Source of the DNA: Phaeobacter gallaeciensis
Lineage (GTDB): Bacteria > Pseudomonadota > Alphaproteobacteria > Rhodobacterales > Rhodobacteraceae
NCBI RefSeq assembly: GCF_001678945.1
Contig: NZ_CP015124.1
Location: 1,960,001 to 2,024,000, forward strand
Length of the DNA stretch: 64,000 nt
Direction of reading: 5' to 3'
In this document: positions 1-9,739 of the stretch, piece after piece
Position numbering within the stretch: the first letter of the stretch is position 1
Layout of the letters: each line of letters opens with the position of its first letter
Made by a program: the position numbers and the translations under genes
The notes under the pieces: generated by a model
Told to the model about the DNA's origin: nothing
The model's input: only the letters and a program-made list of their open reading frames with translations
Database searches by the model: none

Positions 1-16
1 TCAAACTCTCAAGTTG
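1..16 (-). rRNA. 16S rRNA, first 16 nt only (partial)
   Basis: Read on the minus strand, the first 16 bases are CAACTTGAGAGTTTGA. This is the start of Rhodobacterales 16S rRNA and runs into the universal 27F primer site, AGAGTTTGATC. The gene continues off the left edge, so only its 5' end is visible. The sequence upstream (leader, boxA, promoter) agrees with this reading. It could be mistaken for plain intergenic DNA because so little is present. Confidence 0.85.
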
Positions 17-419
17 AAATGCGATTGCTCGCATATCCTTGACGTTCGAACCTCTGCACATCTTCACCAGGAGGCTAATCCTGATGAAAGTCTCTGTTTG
101 TGTGCTTGGTTTCAAAAGAAACCGAAGCCGTACAAACAGTGAAGCTGACACTGGATCATCGGAACCGAAATTCCTACCAGCGCGATATACAGACGTTGAT
201 CCATCGAAATGAACCAAACCGCCCACATATCTCTTCAGTTATCTATCAATGTCAAAGAGCAACACCCAGCGGCCAAAACAAACAGATGCGCCAATCTCTC
301 AGCGCGCCCGCCTGCCTCATCCTCAAAGATGCCTCAGTCTCTCCTGAGCGTCTCAACCGTCTTTCCGATCCGTCAGCAGCGTCTCCGCCGCGCCCCGTAG
401 CGCCTCAGCGCCGCCGGTG
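17..419 (-). other. rRNA operon leader (pre-16S 5' region)
   Basis: About 400 bases with no credible gene; the two short plus-strand frames here have no ribosome site and no family resemblance. The stretch lies between the rRNA promoter and the 16S 5' end and contains a boxA. Several stem-forming stretches are visible, for example around 69-93. Leaders of this kind pair with the 16S-23S spacer for RNase III processing. The exact 5' end is inferred from the promoter position. Confidence 0.7.
250..261 (-). promoter_or_regulatory. rRNA antitermination boxA
   Basis: The minus strand reads TGCTCTTTGACA, one base different from the E. coli boxA consensus TGCTCTTTAACA. It lies in the rRNA leader roughly 235 bases before the 16S start. 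BoxA RNA is bound by NusB/NusE and lets polymerase read through Rho sites in rRNA operons. Confidence 0.75.
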
Positions 420-425
420 AAGGGG

Positions 426-454
426 GTTCTAGTCCTAAGGGCCGGAAGGCGCAA
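426..454 (-). promoter_or_regulatory. rRNA operon promoter
   Basis: On the minus strand there is TTGCGC, a 17-base spacer and TAGAAC. This is a sigma-70-like core at the right distance and orientation to transcribe the leader and the 16S gene. The predicted start is near 419. An A/T-rich stretch lies just upstream at 477-493. No other sequence upstream of the leader looks better, but rRNA operons can have more than one promoter. Confidence 0.6.
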
Positions 455-476
455 GCAGAAATTTTCGATTCCGGGC

Positions 477-493
477 GGTTTTTTCAAAAAACC
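477..493. repeat. Perfect inverted repeat between msrQ and the rRNA promoter
   Basis: Arms GGTTTTTT and AAAAAACC (477-484 and 486-493) flank a single base. The element lies between the end of msrQ and the rRNA promoter, both on the minus strand. It could help terminate msrQ transcripts or act as an A/T-rich UP-like element for the rRNA promoter. It lacks the GC-rich stem and separate U tract of a classical terminator. Confidence 0.45.
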
Positions 494-538
494 TTCATGC
501 GCCCATGTTTTAAGCGATTTGATGGGCCTGAGGCACGA

Positions 539-1135
539 TCAGGTGGTGGCTTTTCTGCGGATTGCGGGCAGGCGCAGGGCCAGAAGTGTAAGAATCACGG
601 CCAGATAGGCCAGCGGTTCGATCTGAAACCCTTTGACCAGCATCACATAGTGCAGCGCCCCAAGGGCAATGGCCGGATAGGTCAGGCGATGCAGAATGCG
701 CCAGCGCGGACCGAGTCGGCGCAGAGAGGCATTGTTCGATGTCACCGCGAGCGGCAGGAGTAGCACAAAGGCCGCCATGCCGATGGTGATATAGGGACGT
801 TTCAGGATATCAGCGAGAATCTGGGATGGGATCTGCACATCCAGCAGCAGCCACACCAAAAGGTGGCACAGCACATATATAAAGGAGAGGACCCCCAGCG
901 CCCGGCGGAACCGCATCAGGTTCAGCCCGGCGTAACGGCGCAAGGGGGTCACCGCCAGCACCGCCACCAGCAACTTCAGCGCCAGTTCGCCATATTCGTG
1001 CTCCAGCGCCTTGACCGGCTCGACACCAAGGCCGCCGGTGAGCCCCAGAAAGAACAGCCCCGGCACCGGCAGGAGGCCCAGCAGATAGACACTCCAAACC
1101 GGAACACGGCGCAGCAGCTGGTTCAGGCCATCCAT
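539..1135 (-). CDS. msrQ: MsrQ, haem-binding membrane subunit of the MsrPQ methionine sulfoxide reductase
   Basis: A 198-residue inner-membrane protein of the ferric-reductase-like family. It passes electrons through haem b from the quinone pool to the periplasmic partner MsrP, which repairs oxidised methionine in envelope proteins. Five to six hydrophobic helices are visible. Histidines suited to haem ligation occur in the segments around residues 88-95 and 149-162 (motifs YVLCHLLVW and ILHRLTYPAIALGALHYV). The start codon overlaps the msrP stop by one base (TGATG), so the two are translationally coupled. Length is normal for the family. Confidence 0.93.
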   Translation of the reverse strand: MDGLNQLLRRVPVWSVYLLGLLPVPGLFFLGLTGGLGVEPVKALEHEYGELALKLLVAVLAVTPLRRYAGLNLMRFRRALGVLSFIYVLCHLLVWLLLDVQIPSQILADILKRPYITIGMAAFVLLLPLAVTSNNASLRRLGPRWRILHRLTYPAIALGALHYVMLVKGFQIEPLAYLAVILTLLALRLPAIRRKATT

Positions 1136-2034
1136 CAGAAGTGTTTGGCCAGATCCATCCCCTCGTAAAGAGAGGCGACCTCTTTTTCATAGCCATTGAA
1201 CATCAGTGTCGGCTCCCGGCCTGCAAAAAGACCACCGCCGATACGCCGTTCGGTGGCCTGGCTCCAGCGGGGGTGATCCACCTTTGGGTTCACGTTACTG
1301 TAGAATCCGTATTCGCGGGCATTGGCCATGTTCCAGCTGGTGGGCGGTTCCTGATCCGTCACGGTGATGCGCACCACCGATTTGATCGACTTGAAACCGT
1401 ATTTCCATGGCACCACCAGACGCAGGGGGGCGCCGTTCTGGTTTGGCAGCGGTTTGCCGAAGATGCCGGTGGCCATCAGGGTCAGCGGATGCATCGCCTC
1501 ATCAAGGCGCAGGCCCTCACGGTAGGGCCAGTCCAGAACCCGATAGGCGGTGCCCGGCATTTCCGAGGGGCGATAGAGCGTTTCGAAGGCCACGTATTTC
1601 GCCCCTTCCTGCACACCCGCCATATTCAGAAGATCCGCCAGTTCGAATCCGTTCCAGGGCACCACCATCGACCAGGCCTCGACACAGCGGAAGCGGTAGA
1701 TGCGTTCCTCGATCGTCATCTCACTGAGGATCTGCTGAAAGTCATAGGCGCCGGGCCGGTCAACCATGCCATCGATCCGGACGCTCCAGGGTTCGGTCGT
1801 CATCTGTCCGGCATAGGCTGCGGGATCGCCCTTGCCAGTGCCGAATTCGTAGAAGTTGCAATAGCTGGTCACATCGTCCCAGCTGTTGGGCTCCAGCGTC
1901 TCGGCCTTGGCGCCGCCCGCCAGCGTGCTCAGCCCAAGCCCGGCCATGCCCGCCATGATCTGGCGGCGGTTCCAGAAGGCCGCTTCGGGGGTGATATCAG
2001 CCTCGGTCAGGGTATTGGTCCAGCGACGTGCCAT
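1135..2034 (-). CDS. msrP: MsrP, periplasmic molybdopterin-dependent methionine sulfoxide reductase subunit
   Basis: A 299-residue catalytic subunit of the sulfite-oxidase fold family that reduces methionine sulfoxide in periplasmic proteins. A twin-arginine signal is visible: RR at 23-24 followed by a hydrophobic stretch ending near AKA at residue 44. This is expected for a cofactor-loaded exported protein. The likely molybdenum-ligating cysteine is Cys117 in [14 protein letters not shown] precedes the ATG by six bases. It is followed by msrQ with a one-base overlap. The upstream gene on the same strand ends 70 bases away, so a separate promoter or co-transcription are both possible. Confidence 0.94.
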   Translation of the reverse strand: MARRWTNTLTEADITPEAAFWNRRQIMAGMAGLGLSTLAGGAKAETLEPNSWDDVTSYCNFYEFGTGKGDPAAYAGQMTTEPWSVRIDGMVDRPGAYDFQQILSEMTIEERIYRFRCVEAWSMVVPWNGFELADLLNMAGVQEGAKYVAFETLYRPSEMPGTAYRVLDWPYREGLRLDEAMHPLTLMATGIFGKPLPNQNGAPLRLVVPWKYGFKSIKSVVRITVTDQEPPTSWNMANAREYGFYSNVNPKVDHPRWSQATERRIGGGLFAGREPTLMFNGYEKEVASLYEGMDLAKHF

Positions 2035-2104
2035 TGCGGGCTCCTTTTTCCATGTTCGTTACCAGAGCTAGCGCGGGAGAGGCCACGGACCAAAACATAT
2101 CCTG

Positions 2105-3595
2105 TCACGACTCCGCGATAGCACTGTAACCTGGCATGATCTCGTTCATCGGACGGGAGGTGCCATCCCCCTGTACGATGCGCACGTGGCGCCGCCGCAG
2201 CTGACGCGGCTCGGCCACCCCCACGGAATGGGCGATGGTTTCGACCTCGTGGATCACCTCGCGGGCAAACCGGGCCACGCGCTTGTCCTTATCCTCGACC
2301 ACCAGGCCCTTTTGCAGGCGCGGATCATGGGTGGTGATACCGGTGGGGCAGGTGTTCTTGTTGCATTTGAGCGCCTGAATGCAGCCAAGGGAAAACATGA
2401 AGCCGCGCGCCGAGGTCACGAAATCGGCCCCTGCGGCCAATGCCCAGGCCACATCGCCCGGATTGACCAGCTTACCACTGGCGATCAGGCGGATGCGCTC
2501 CTTCATCCCGTATTCATCGCGCAGGTTACAGACCATCGGCAGCGCCTCGCGCACCGACATGCCGACCAGATCGATCAGCGGCATGGGGGCTGCGCCGGTG
2601 CCACCTTCGCCGCCATCGATGGTGATGAAGTCCGGCGCATCCTCCGGGCGCGAGGCGATGTTCATGAACATTTCCCGCATCACCGCTTCGGAGCCGACCA
2701 CCGTTTTGATCCCGACCGGTTTGCCCGTGACCTCGCGCACATGAGAAATCATGTCGAGAAGGTCATCGAACGTTCCGATCTCGGGGTGGCGGTTGGGAGA
2801 TATACTCGCCTTGCCTTCGGGGATGCCGCGGATCTCGGCAATCTCGGCGTTGACCTTGGCCGCAGGCAGGATGCCGCCCTTACCCGGTTTGGCCCCTTGC
2901 GACAGCTTCAGCTCGAACATCCGCACGTTCGGATGTTCGGCCACCTTGCACAGCTTTTCGTCACTCAGGTTGCCGTGTTCATCGCGCACGCCGTATTTCG
3001 CGGTGCCGATCTGGAAAACAATGTCGCAGCCGCCCTCAAGGTGAAACGGGCTGAGCCCGCCTTCACCGGTGTTCATCCAGACGCCCGCCTCACGCGCGCC
3101 GCGGCTGAGCGCCCGGACAGCGGGGCGTGACAGGGCGCCGTAGCTCATCCCGGAAATGTTGTAAAAGGAGGGCGCCAGATAGGGCACCCGTGCCCCTGCC
3201 CCGATCACCATGGGTTCGGAACTGGCGTATTGGTCATCAAGGGGCGGGAAAGGTGCGTTGACGAAGATCGCCGTGCCCGGCACCGAAGTATTGCGGGTTG
3301 AACCGAAGGCGACCGTGTTTCCCTTGCCCTCACTGGCGCGGCTCACCCAGTCGCGCTGCGCCCGGTTGAACGGCAGTTCTTCGCGATCCATGGCAAAGAA
3401 ATACTGACGGAAGAATTCGCCTAGCGTGCTGAACAGATGCCGGAAGCGTCCGATGACAGGGTAGTTGCGCCGGATCGCATCCTCGGTCTGAAGCCTGTCC
3501 ACAAGAAACAGGACCAGCAACAGCAGCCCGACCGCCCCCAGCGCAAAAACAAATGCAAGCGCCAGGAATTCTATGGCATTCGCCGCAATACCCAT
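2105..3595 (-). CDS. Membrane-anchored FMN-binding glutamate synthase family protein
   Basis: A 496-residue protein resembling the FMN/iron-sulfur domain of the large subunit of glutamate synthase, without the amidotransferase domain. An N-terminal hydrophobic segment (about residues 8-30) anchors it to the membrane. The glutamate-synthase core follows, with GEGG and IDGGEGGTG motifs for FMN binding and a cysteine cluster C405-x5-C411-x4-C416 matching the 3Fe-4S ligands. AGGAG lies seven bases before the ATG. Stand-alone members are common in proteobacteria, but their reaction is mostly untested. Glutamate synthesis cannot be assumed because no ammonia-donating domain is present. Confidence 0.85.
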   Translation of the reverse strand: MGIAANAIEFLALAFVFALGAVGLLLLVLFLVDRLQTEDAIRRNYPVIGRFRHLFSTLGEFFRQYFFAMDREELPFNRAQRDWVSRASEGKGNTVAFGSTRNTSVPGTAIFVNAPFPPLDDQYASSEPMVIGAGARVPYLAPSFYNISGMSYGALSRPAVRALSRGAREAGVWMNTGEGGLSPFHLEGGCDIVFQIGTAKYGVRDEHGNLSDEKLCKVAEHPNVRMFELKLSQGAKPGKGGILPAAKVNAEIAEIRGIPEGKASISPNRHPEIGTFDDLLDMISHVREVTGKPVGIKTVVGSEAVMREMFMNIASRPEDAPDFITIDGGEGGTGAAPMPLIDLVGMSVREALPMVCNLRDEYGMKERIRLIASGKLVNPGDVAWALAAGADFVTSARGFMFSLGCIQALKCNKNTCPTGITTHDPRLQKGLVVEDKDKRVARFAREVIHEVETIAHSVGVAEPRQLRRRHVRIVQGDGTSRPMNEIMPGYSAIAES

Positions 3596-3721
3596 GCAAA
3601 AACTCCTATGTACCTATATATTCAGTAAGACGCGCGGCCCAGACACCGCCTGCCCTGCCCCAGACTGAGGGGGAACGCCGGGGCGGGCAAGCGAGCTTTG
3701 CTCACAAAAGGGAGATATATC

Positions 3722-4171
3722 ATGAATTTTTTCGCAGCCACCGTTGCCGCCACGGCCACCGCCCTGTCCCTCGGCGCCAGCGCCCAGGCCGAAGGCATGG
3801 TCAGCTACAAAACCACGCTGTCCTTTGACGACGTGACCTTTGGCCTGGAAAGCGCCATCACCGACCGCGGTCTGGTGGTCGATCACATCAGCCACGTGGG
3901 CGATATGCTGGAACGCACCCGCGCCGATGTCGGCTCTGACGTCGTTCTGTTCGAAAAGGCTGACGTCTATTCCTTCTGCTCCGCGCAGCTGTCGCGGCAG
4001 GTGATGGAAGCCGACCCGATGAACATCATGTTCTGCCCCTATGACATCTTCGTCGCCCAGATCCCCGGCGAGGAAGAGATCACCATCGGCTTCCGTGCCT
4101 TCCCCGAGGGCGAGATGCAGGTGATTCAGGAACTGCTGGACGGCATCGCCCGCGAAGCGATCGAGGAATAA
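3722..4171 (+). CDS. Secreted DUF302 protein
   Basis: A 149-residue protein with a clean Sec signal peptide (cleavage after AQA, residue 23) and a DUF302 fold. Typical core phrases are visible: an N-terminal segment ending in GLVVDHISHVGDML, and a later phrase with an SFCSAQLSRQVM core followed by a CPYDIFV strand. Function of the family is unknown. I chose the ATG at 3722, with AGGGAGA about 10 bases upstream, over an in-frame start at 3698 because the signal peptide begins there. Two cysteines (near residues 86 and 103) could form a disulfide in the periplasm. The gene is divergent from the glutamate-synthase-like gene. Confidence 0.8.
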   Translation: MNFFAATVAATATALSLGASAQAEGMVSYKTTLSFDDVTFGLESAITDRGLVVDHISHVGDMLERTRADVGSDVVLFEKADVYSFCSAQLSRQVMEADPMNIMFCPYDIFVAQIPGEEEITIGFRAFPEGEMQVIQELLDGIAREAIEE

Positions 4172-4184
4172 GGCGCGGCCCCGT

Positions 4185-4210
4185 CGCACACATATATATG
4201 TGTGTGTGCG
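4185..4210. repeat. 26-bp perfectly alternating pyrimidine-purine near-palindrome
   Basis: The stretch is strictly alternating pyrimidine-purine, with CG, CA, TA and TG steps. Its two halves are nearly complementary, centred on a TATATA run. It begins 14 bases after the DUF302 stop codon. It can form a cruciform or Z-DNA in principle. A second GC-rich hairpin follows at 4228-4254 without a T tract, so the pair may serve as a weak transcription barrier. Confidence 0.6.
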
Positions 4211-4372
4211 GTCAGCACAGAGATTGCCCGGGACCGGGATCACCGGTTCCGGGCGGGACGCTGCTGTGGGCGGCCCTCGATAAGTCACTAAATTTCATGC
4301 TAAATTAATACCGCGAAAATATCTCTTCTTCATCCCGCCTGCCGGGAAATGCATTGCTGAAGAAGAGGTCCA

Positions 4373-5821
4373 ATGTTTTTCAAATTCAAGTCTGCAGAAC
4401 GCACACAAGAACAAGACGATTTGCTGGGTACATTGGCAGCCATAGAGAAGACACAAGCAGTCATCGAATTCACACCCGACGGAACGATCCTGCGCGCAAA
4501 CGAGAATTTTCTCTCTTCCCTCGGCTATACCGAACAGGAAATCACCGGTAAGGCCCACAGAATGCTTGTCTCCGCAGACTATGCCAGTGGCCCTCAGTTC
4601 CGGGAGTTGTGGCAGGCGCTTGAACAGGGGCAGCATTTCACCGACCAGTTCCCCATGCGGTCCAAATCAGGCACCGAAGTCTGGATCCAGGCGACCTTTG
4701 CGCCGGTTCTGGACGCGGCGGGACAGGTGCGCAAGATCATCAAGCTGGGCACCGACATCACCTACCGCCGCAAGGCGATCCAGGATATTTCGCACGGGCT
4801 GGTCGCACTGCGCGACGGCGCGCTGGATCACCGCATTCCAGTCTCTGACATTCCTGACCTTGGCGCCGTGGCCGGAAATTTCAACGCGGCGGTCACCCAG
4901 CTGGAAACGGTCATCTCGGCGGTCAAATCCGTGTCGGAAACTGTAGAACACGCGGCGACTGGCATCAGCCAGTCTTCGGCAGAACTGTCACAGCGCACTG
5001 AAACCCAGGCGGCAACCCTGGAACAGACCGCAGCCGCCATTGAAGAGCTGACCACAACCGTCAAATCCGCTGCGCAGGGCGCGCAGGATGTGGAGCGAAT
5101 CGTGACAGAGGCGCAGACCACCGCCGAGGGCAGCAGCACCGTCGTGCAGGAAGCCATTGATGCGATGGATCAGATCCGCGCCTCCTCGGAAAAGATCTCA
5201 ACCATTCTGACCGTCATCGACGACATTTCCTTCCAGACCAGCCTGCTGGCGCTCAACGCCGGGGTCGAAGCCGCCCGGGCGGGGGAAGCAGGCCGTGGCT
5301 TTGCCGTGGTTGCCTCCGAGGTGCGGGCGCTGGCGAAACGGTCGACCGATGCCGCCGGAGAGATCAAGCTGCTGATCACCGAAAGCTCGGGCCATGTGGT
5401 CACGGGCGTCGATCTGGTCGGCCGCGCCGGCGGGGAGCTGAAATCGATCATCCAAAGCGTCAGCACGATTTCCGGCCACGTCAGCGACATCGCACGGGGA
5501 ACGCAGGAGCAATCCGCGACCCTGTCCGAAATCAACATGGGCATGGGACAGCTGGACGAAGTCACCCAAAGCAATGCCGCAATGGTCGAAGACGCCTCCG
5601 GCGCCAGCCAGATCATGGCCAACAACGCTAAAAACCTGTCACAACAAGTGGCTCAGTTCAGAACCGGCAACGGCGCCGGGACTGAGAGCCGCGCGAACGT
5701 GGTGCGCTTCAATGCCGCCCAGCGCGCACAGGCCACGATCGCAACACCTTCGGCGGCTACAGTCAACGCGACAGCGCAGTCAGCCACACCGGGGAATGTG
5801 GAGACCTGGGAAGACTTCTGA
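4373..5821 (+). CDS. Cytoplasmic PAS-domain methyl-accepting chemotaxis protein
   Basis: A 482-residue soluble chemoreceptor with no transmembrane segment. A PAS domain occupies roughly residues 20-140 ([19 protein letters not shown] near 42-60, ending in IIKLGTDIT). A HAMP-like linker follows, then the signalling coiled coil. The conserved hairpin tip is near [20 protein letters not shown] and continues as [10 protein letters not shown]. The protein ends in ETWEDF, which resembles the aromatic-acidic tails that tether CheR/CheB in alphaproteobacterial receptors. AAGAGG precedes the ATG. It probably senses a cytoplasmic ligand or redox state; the ligand is not evident. No che genes lie nearby. 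Confidence 0.92.
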   Translation: MFFKFKSAERTQEQDDLLGTLAAIEKTQAVIEFTPDGTILRANENFLSSLGYTEQEITGKAHRMLVSADYASGPQFRELWQALEQGQHFTDQFPMRSKSGTEVWIQATFAPVLDAAGQVRKIIKLGTDITYRRKAIQDISHGLVALRDGALDHRIPVSDIPDLGAVAGNFNAAVTQLETVISAVKSVSETVEHAATGISQSSAELSQRTETQAATLEQTAAAIEELTTTVKSAAQGAQDVERIVTEAQTTAEGSSTVVQEAIDAMDQIRASSEKISTILTVIDDISFQTSLLALNAGVEAARAGEAGRGFAVVASEVRALAKRSTDAAGEIKLLITESSGHVVTGVDLVGRAGGELKSIIQSVSTISGHVSDIARGTQEQSATLSEINMGMGQLDEVTQSNAAMVEDASGASQIMANNAKNLSQQVAQFRTGNGAGTESRANVVRFNAAQRAQATIATPSAATVNATAQSATPGNVETWEDF

Positions 5822-5847
5822 ACAGCCCCTGCCACAATTATAGAAAA

Positions 5848-5869
5848 GGCCCGCCATCTCTGGCGGGCC
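5848..5869. terminator. Bidirectional terminator between the chemoreceptor gene and clpB
   Basis: A perfect 9-bp stem GGCCCGCCA/TGGCGGGCC closes a 4-base loop. On the minus strand it is followed by TTTTCTAT, a good intrinsic terminator for clpB. On the plus strand it is followed by CTCTGCGTTTC, a weaker terminator for the chemoreceptor gene. The two genes converge here. Confidence 0.85.
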
Positions 5870-5903
5870 CTCTGCGTTTCATCCGCAAGGATCGAGCGGG
5901 TGC

Positions 5904-8522
5904 TTAGTGCACCACGGCATCGTCCGGCTTGGGCCGGTCGGTGGTTCCGATCCGGTCGCCGATGATCAGACCATCCGCCCCGGCAGAAACCGGTACGGTG
6001 TCCCCGTCACGAATATCGCCAGCCAGCAGCAATTCGGCCAGCGGGTTCTGCAAGGCACGCTGGATCACGCGCTTCAGCGGGCGGGCACCGAACACCGGAT
6101 CATAGCCTTCGTCGGCCAGCCAGGTCTGCGCACCTTCATCCAGTTGCAGGGTGATCTTGCGATCGGCCAGACGCTTCTCAAGCCGCTTGAGCTGGATCTT
6201 GACGATGCCGTCCATATCGGCGCGGGCCAGACGATCAAAGATGATCGTCTCGTCCAGACGGTTCAGGAATTCGGGGCGGAAATGCGCCCGCACCGCATCC
6301 ATCACGTCGCGCTTGGCATCCGAGGCATCAGCGCCTTCGGGCAGCTGGCTCAGCGCCTGCGCACCAAGGTTCGACGTCAGAATGATCAGCGTCTGCTTGA
6401 AGTCCACGGTGCGACCCTGACCATCGGTCAGCATGCCGTCATCCAGCACCTGCAAGAGCACGTTGAACACATCCGGATGCGCCTTTTCGACCTCGTCGAA
6501 CAGAACCACCTGATAAGGACGCCGCCGCACGGCTTCGGTCAGCACGCCGCCTTCCTCGTAGCCGACATAGCCTGGAGGAGCACCGATCAGACGCGCCACC
6601 GCGTGTTTCTCCATGAACTCGGACATATCGATGCGCACCATCGCGTTGTCGTCATCAAAGAGGAACTCAGCCACGGCCTTGGTCAGTTCGGTCTTACCGA
6701 CACCGGTCGGCCCGAGGAACAGGAAGCTGCCCAGCGGGCGGTTCTCATCGTTGAGCCCCGCACGTGCCCGGCGCACCGCATTGGCGACCGCCGTCACGGC
6801 AGAGTTCTGACCAATCACGCGGGCATGGAGATCGTCTTCCATCCGGAGCAGTTTCTCACGCTCGCCTTCCAGCATCTTGGAGGTCGGGATCCCGGTCCAG
6901 CGTTCGACAACACCGGCGATCTGCTCGGGGCGGACGGCCTCTTCGACCATCAGACCCTGCTGTTCCTTCTCCTCAGCCTCAGCCAGCTGTTTTTCCAGCC
7001 CCGGAATGACGCCATAGGACAGTTCACCCGCACGGGCGAGGTTGCCTTCACGCTTAGCGATATCCAGTTCGGCGCGCGCCTTGTCGAGCTGCTCTTTCAG
7101 ATCACGGGCGCCGGCCAGCTTGTCACGTTCGGCCTGCCACTGGGCGGTCATCTCTGCAGATTGCTCCTGCAGGTCCGACAGCTCTTTCTGCAGCGTCTCC
7201 AAACGATCACGCGAGGCGGCATCGTCTTCCAGCTTCAGCGCCTCTTCCTCGATCTGCATCTGCAGGATCTGGCGGTCAAGCGCGTCCAGCTCTTCGGGCT
7301 TGCTGTCCACCTGCATGCGCAGACGGCTGGCGGCTTCGTCCATCAGGTCGATGGCCTTGTCCGGCAGGAAACGGTCGGTGATATAACGATTCGACAGGGT
7401 CGCCGCCGCCACCAGCGCCGCATCGGCGATGCGCACACCGTGGTGCAGCTCGTATTTTTCCTTGATGCCGCGCAGGATCGAGATCGTATCCTCCACCGTC
7501 GGCTCGGACACCATCACCGGCTGGAACCGGCGGGCAAGGGCTGCGTCTTTTTCGACGTACTTGCGGTATTCATCCAGCGTGGTTGCGCCGATGCAGTGCA
7601 GCTCACCCCGTGCAAGCGCAGGCTTGATCAGGTTGGCCGCATCCATGGCACCATCGGATTTGCCCGCCCCCACTAGGGTGTGCATCTCGTCGATGAACAG
7701 GATGATCTCACCGGCGGCTTCGGTCACTTCGGTCAGGACCGCCTTAAGGCGTTCTTCGAACTCACCGCGGTACTTCGCACCGGCGATCAGCGCCCCCATG
7801 TCCAGCGCCAGAAGCTGCTTGTCGCGCAGGCTCTCAGGCACATCGCCATTGACGATGCGCAGCGCCATGCCCTCGGCGATGGCGGTCTTACCGACGCCCG
7901 GCTCACCGATCAGCACCGGGTTGTTCTTGGTGCGGCGGCTCAGCACCTGCATGGCGCGGCGGATTTCCTCGTCCCGGCCAATGATCGGGTCGATCTTGCC
8001 CTCGCGGGCGGCTTCGGTCAGGTCGCGGGCGTATTTCTTCAGCGCGTCATAGCCTTCTTCGGCCGTGGCGCTGTCGGCGGTGCGGCCCTTGCGAATGTCA
8101 TTGATCGCCTCGTTCAGCTTCTGGGCAGAAACATTGCCTGCCTCCAGCGCGTCCTTGGCCTTGGATTTCACCATGCAAAGAGCCATCAGGACACGCTCGA
8201 CCGGGACAAAACTGTCGCCTGCCTTGTCGGCAATCTTGGCGGCTTCATCCAGCACCTTGGCGGTCTGCTGATCCAGATACATCTGGCTGCCGTCGCCGCT
8301 GACCTTGGGCAACTTGGCAACAGCCGCATCCGCAGATCCGGCAACCTGGGTGGCATCGCCGCCCGCGCGGGTGATCAGGTTGGCAGCAAGCCCCTGATCG
8401 TCATCCATCAAAGCTTTCAAAAGGTGCTCGGGTACCATGCGCTGGTGCTCTTCGCGCAGTGCAATTGTCTGCGCCGCCTGCACGAAACCGCGTGCACGCT
8501 CAGTGAACTTGGTCAAGTCCAT
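5904..8522 (-). CDS. clpB: ClpB, protein disaggregase chaperone
   Basis: A full-length 872-residue AAA+ hexameric disaggregase that extracts proteins from aggregates together with DnaK. The N-domain (Clp repeats) spans residues 1-150. The first ATPase domain has Walker A GEPGVGKT at 206-213. A middle coiled-coil domain at about 400-530 (rich in [21 protein letters not shown]) distinguishes ClpB from ClpA/C. The second ATPase domain has GPTGVGKTE near 605. AGGAG lies before the ATG. A sigma-32-type promoter is visible about 80-110 bases upstream, so heat-shock control is likely. Confidence 0.97.
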   Translation of the reverse strand: MDLTKFTERARGFVQAAQTIALREEHQRMVPEHLLKALMDDDQGLAANLITRAGGDATQVAGSADAAVAKLPKVSGDGSQMYLDQQTAKVLDEAAKIADKAGDSFVPVERVLMALCMVKSKAKDALEAGNVSAQKLNEAINDIRKGRTADSATAEEGYDALKKYARDLTEAAREGKIDPIIGRDEEIRRAMQVLSRRTKNNPVLIGEPGVGKTAIAEGMALRIVNGDVPESLRDKQLLALDMGALIAGAKYRGEFEERLKAVLTEVTEAAGEIILFIDEMHTLVGAGKSDGAMDAANLIKPALARGELHCIGATTLDEYRKYVEKDAALARRFQPVMVSEPTVEDTISILRGIKEKYELHHGVRIADAALVAAATLSNRYITDRFLPDKAIDLMDEAASRLRMQVDSKPEELDALDRQILQMQIEEEALKLEDDAASRDRLETLQKELSDLQEQSAEMTAQWQAERDKLAGARDLKEQLDKARAELDIAKREGNLARAGELSYGVIPGLEKQLAEAEEKEQQGLMVEEAVRPEQIAGVVERWTGIPTSKMLEGEREKLLRMEDDLHARVIGQNSAVTAVANAVRRARAGLNDENRPLGSFLFLGPTGVGKTELTKAVAEFLFDDDNAMVRIDMSEFMEKHAVARLIGAPPGYVGYEEGGVLTEAVRRRPYQVVLFDEVEKAHPDVFNVLLQVLDDGMLTDGQGRTVDFKQTLIILTSNLGAQALSQLPEGADASDAKRDVMDAVRAHFRPEFLNRLDETIIFDRLARADMDGIVKIQLKRLEKRLADRKITLQLDEGAQTWLADEGYDPVFGARPLKRVIQRALQNPLAELLLAGDIRDGDTVPVSAGADGLIIGDRIGTTDRPKPDDAVVH

Positions 8523-8601
8523 CTCTCTCTCCTTTTACAAGCGCCCGATCAATATGGCAGCGCCCGCTTTGCGGCACGCCCCGGTCCGGGCCTCACACTC
8601 C

Positions 8602-8630
8602 AATTTGGGAGGTCTCGCCCCCTCTTCAAG
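8602..8630 (-). promoter_or_regulatory. RpoH (sigma-32) type heat-shock promoter of clpB
   Basis: The minus strand reads CTTGAAG, then a 14-base spacer, then CCCAAATT. This fits the sigma-32 pattern CTTGAA-N13/17-CCCATnT well. It faces clpB with the -10 element about 80 bases before its ATG. The rest of the 276-base clpB-pyrF gap (8523-8798) holds the pyrF upstream region and no gene. Confidence 0.65.
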
Positions 8631-8798
8631 AGCATATTGACCGCAAAGAGATGCAAAATCTCTGACCTCAATCAAATTCTCATGGGCAGGCGCTGCGCCA
8701 AATGCCTTGTTTTTTAGGCTTTCCCAACCGCCCCGTGCGGATTAGGAAAGCGCAATTCCGCATCCCCTGTCACGTTTTCACAAAACCGGAGACCCGCC

Positions 8799-9512
8799 AT
8801 GTCTGCCACTACCCCGATTGCCGACGACCGCCTGATCGTTGCCATGGACGTTCCCAACGCAATCGAAGGATTGAAACTGGCCGAGCGGCTTGGCGATGCG
8901 GTGTCCTTTTACAAGATCGGTCTTGGCATGCTGACCGGCGGCGGGCTGGCGCTGGCGAATGAGATGAAGCAGGAGCTGGGCAAGCGGATCTTCCTCGATA
9001 TGAAACTGTTCGACATCGGCGCCACGGTGGAAAACGCCGTGCGCGGGCTGGCGCAGTTCGATCTGGATTTCCTGACAGTGCATGGCGACCCCTATGTGGT
9101 GCGCGCGGCCAAGGAAGGCGCGGCAGGCAAGGACATGAAGATCCTCGCCGTCACCATCCTGACCTCGTTGGATCGCGATGACCTTGATGGGGCGCTGATC
9201 AAACCCGGAGAGATCCGCGATCTGGTGCAGGAGCGTGCAGGAAATGCCTTTGCCGCCGGAGCCGACGGGGTGATCGCCAGCCCGCAGGAAGCCGCCCTGA
9301 TCCGCGCCCTGCCCGAGGCAGCGGGCAAGCTGATCGTCACCCCCGGCGTGCGCCCGGCCGGTGCGGATCTGGGAGACCAGAAACGCGTTGCCACCCCGGC
9401 CAGCGCCATTGCCGATGGCGCCGATCACATCGTTGTCGGTCGCCCGATCTGGAAGGCAGCAGACCCGCGCAAGGCCGCCGAAGACATTCTGACCGAGCTG
9501 CGCAGCCTGTAG
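8799..9512 (+). CDS. pyrF: PyrF, orotidine-5'-phosphate decarboxylase
   Basis: A 237-residue TIM-barrel enzyme for the last step of UMP synthesis, decarboxylating OMP. It shows the N-terminal RLIVAMDVP strand, the catalytic Asp-Lys-Asp array in LDMKLFDIGAT near residues 66-76, the TVHG strand, and the phosphate-binding VTPGVRP and VVGRPI motifs. The length is normal for group I OMP decarboxylases. A weak CGGAGA lies eight bases before the ATG. It is transcribed away from clpB and stands alone, without other pyr genes in view. Confidence 0.97.
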   Translation: MSATTPIADDRLIVAMDVPNAIEGLKLAERLGDAVSFYKIGLGMLTGGGLALANEMKQELGKRIFLDMKLFDIGATVENAVRGLAQFDLDFLTVHGDPYVVRAAKEGAAGKDMKILAVTILTSLDRDDLDGALIKPGEIRDLVQERAGNAFAAGADGVIASPQEAALIRALPEAAGKLIVTPGVRPAGADLGDQKRVATPASAIADGADHIVVGRPIWKAADPRKAAEDILTELRSL

Positions 9513-9739
9513 TCCAGCGAGCCGCATTGCGGCTGAACGCAGTCCCAATAACCGTATCAGGGGTGGCGGTCAGTGCGTCCGTCTTGGCCGCCGCGCCCAT
9601 CAGGCAAACCTTACCACTGCGGTTTGCCCAATTTTCAGGCAGAATTTGCACGACATGGTCGGCAAAATATTTCCCGCCGAAATTTCCTGAAAACCGACCT
9701 AACCCTACGTCAACCTCATAATATTTAACTAGAATACCA

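Noticed and set aside
100-420. A 106-residue plus-strand frame near the left edge
   Set aside because: It lies across the rRNA leader and boxA, has no ribosome site and no recognisable domain.
5907-7676. A 589-residue open frame on the plus strand opposite clpB
   Set aside because: It is a shadow of the clpB coding sequence in a high-GC genome; no family resemblance and no ribosome site.
9519-9535. A palindrome AGCCGCA-T-TGCGGCT just after pyrF as a terminator
   Set aside because: It has a one-base loop and no T run, so it is not a credible terminator.
9527-9721. A 64-residue plus-strand frame after pyrF
   Set aside because: No ribosome site, no family resemblance and no signature of coding use; the region better fits noncoding DNA.
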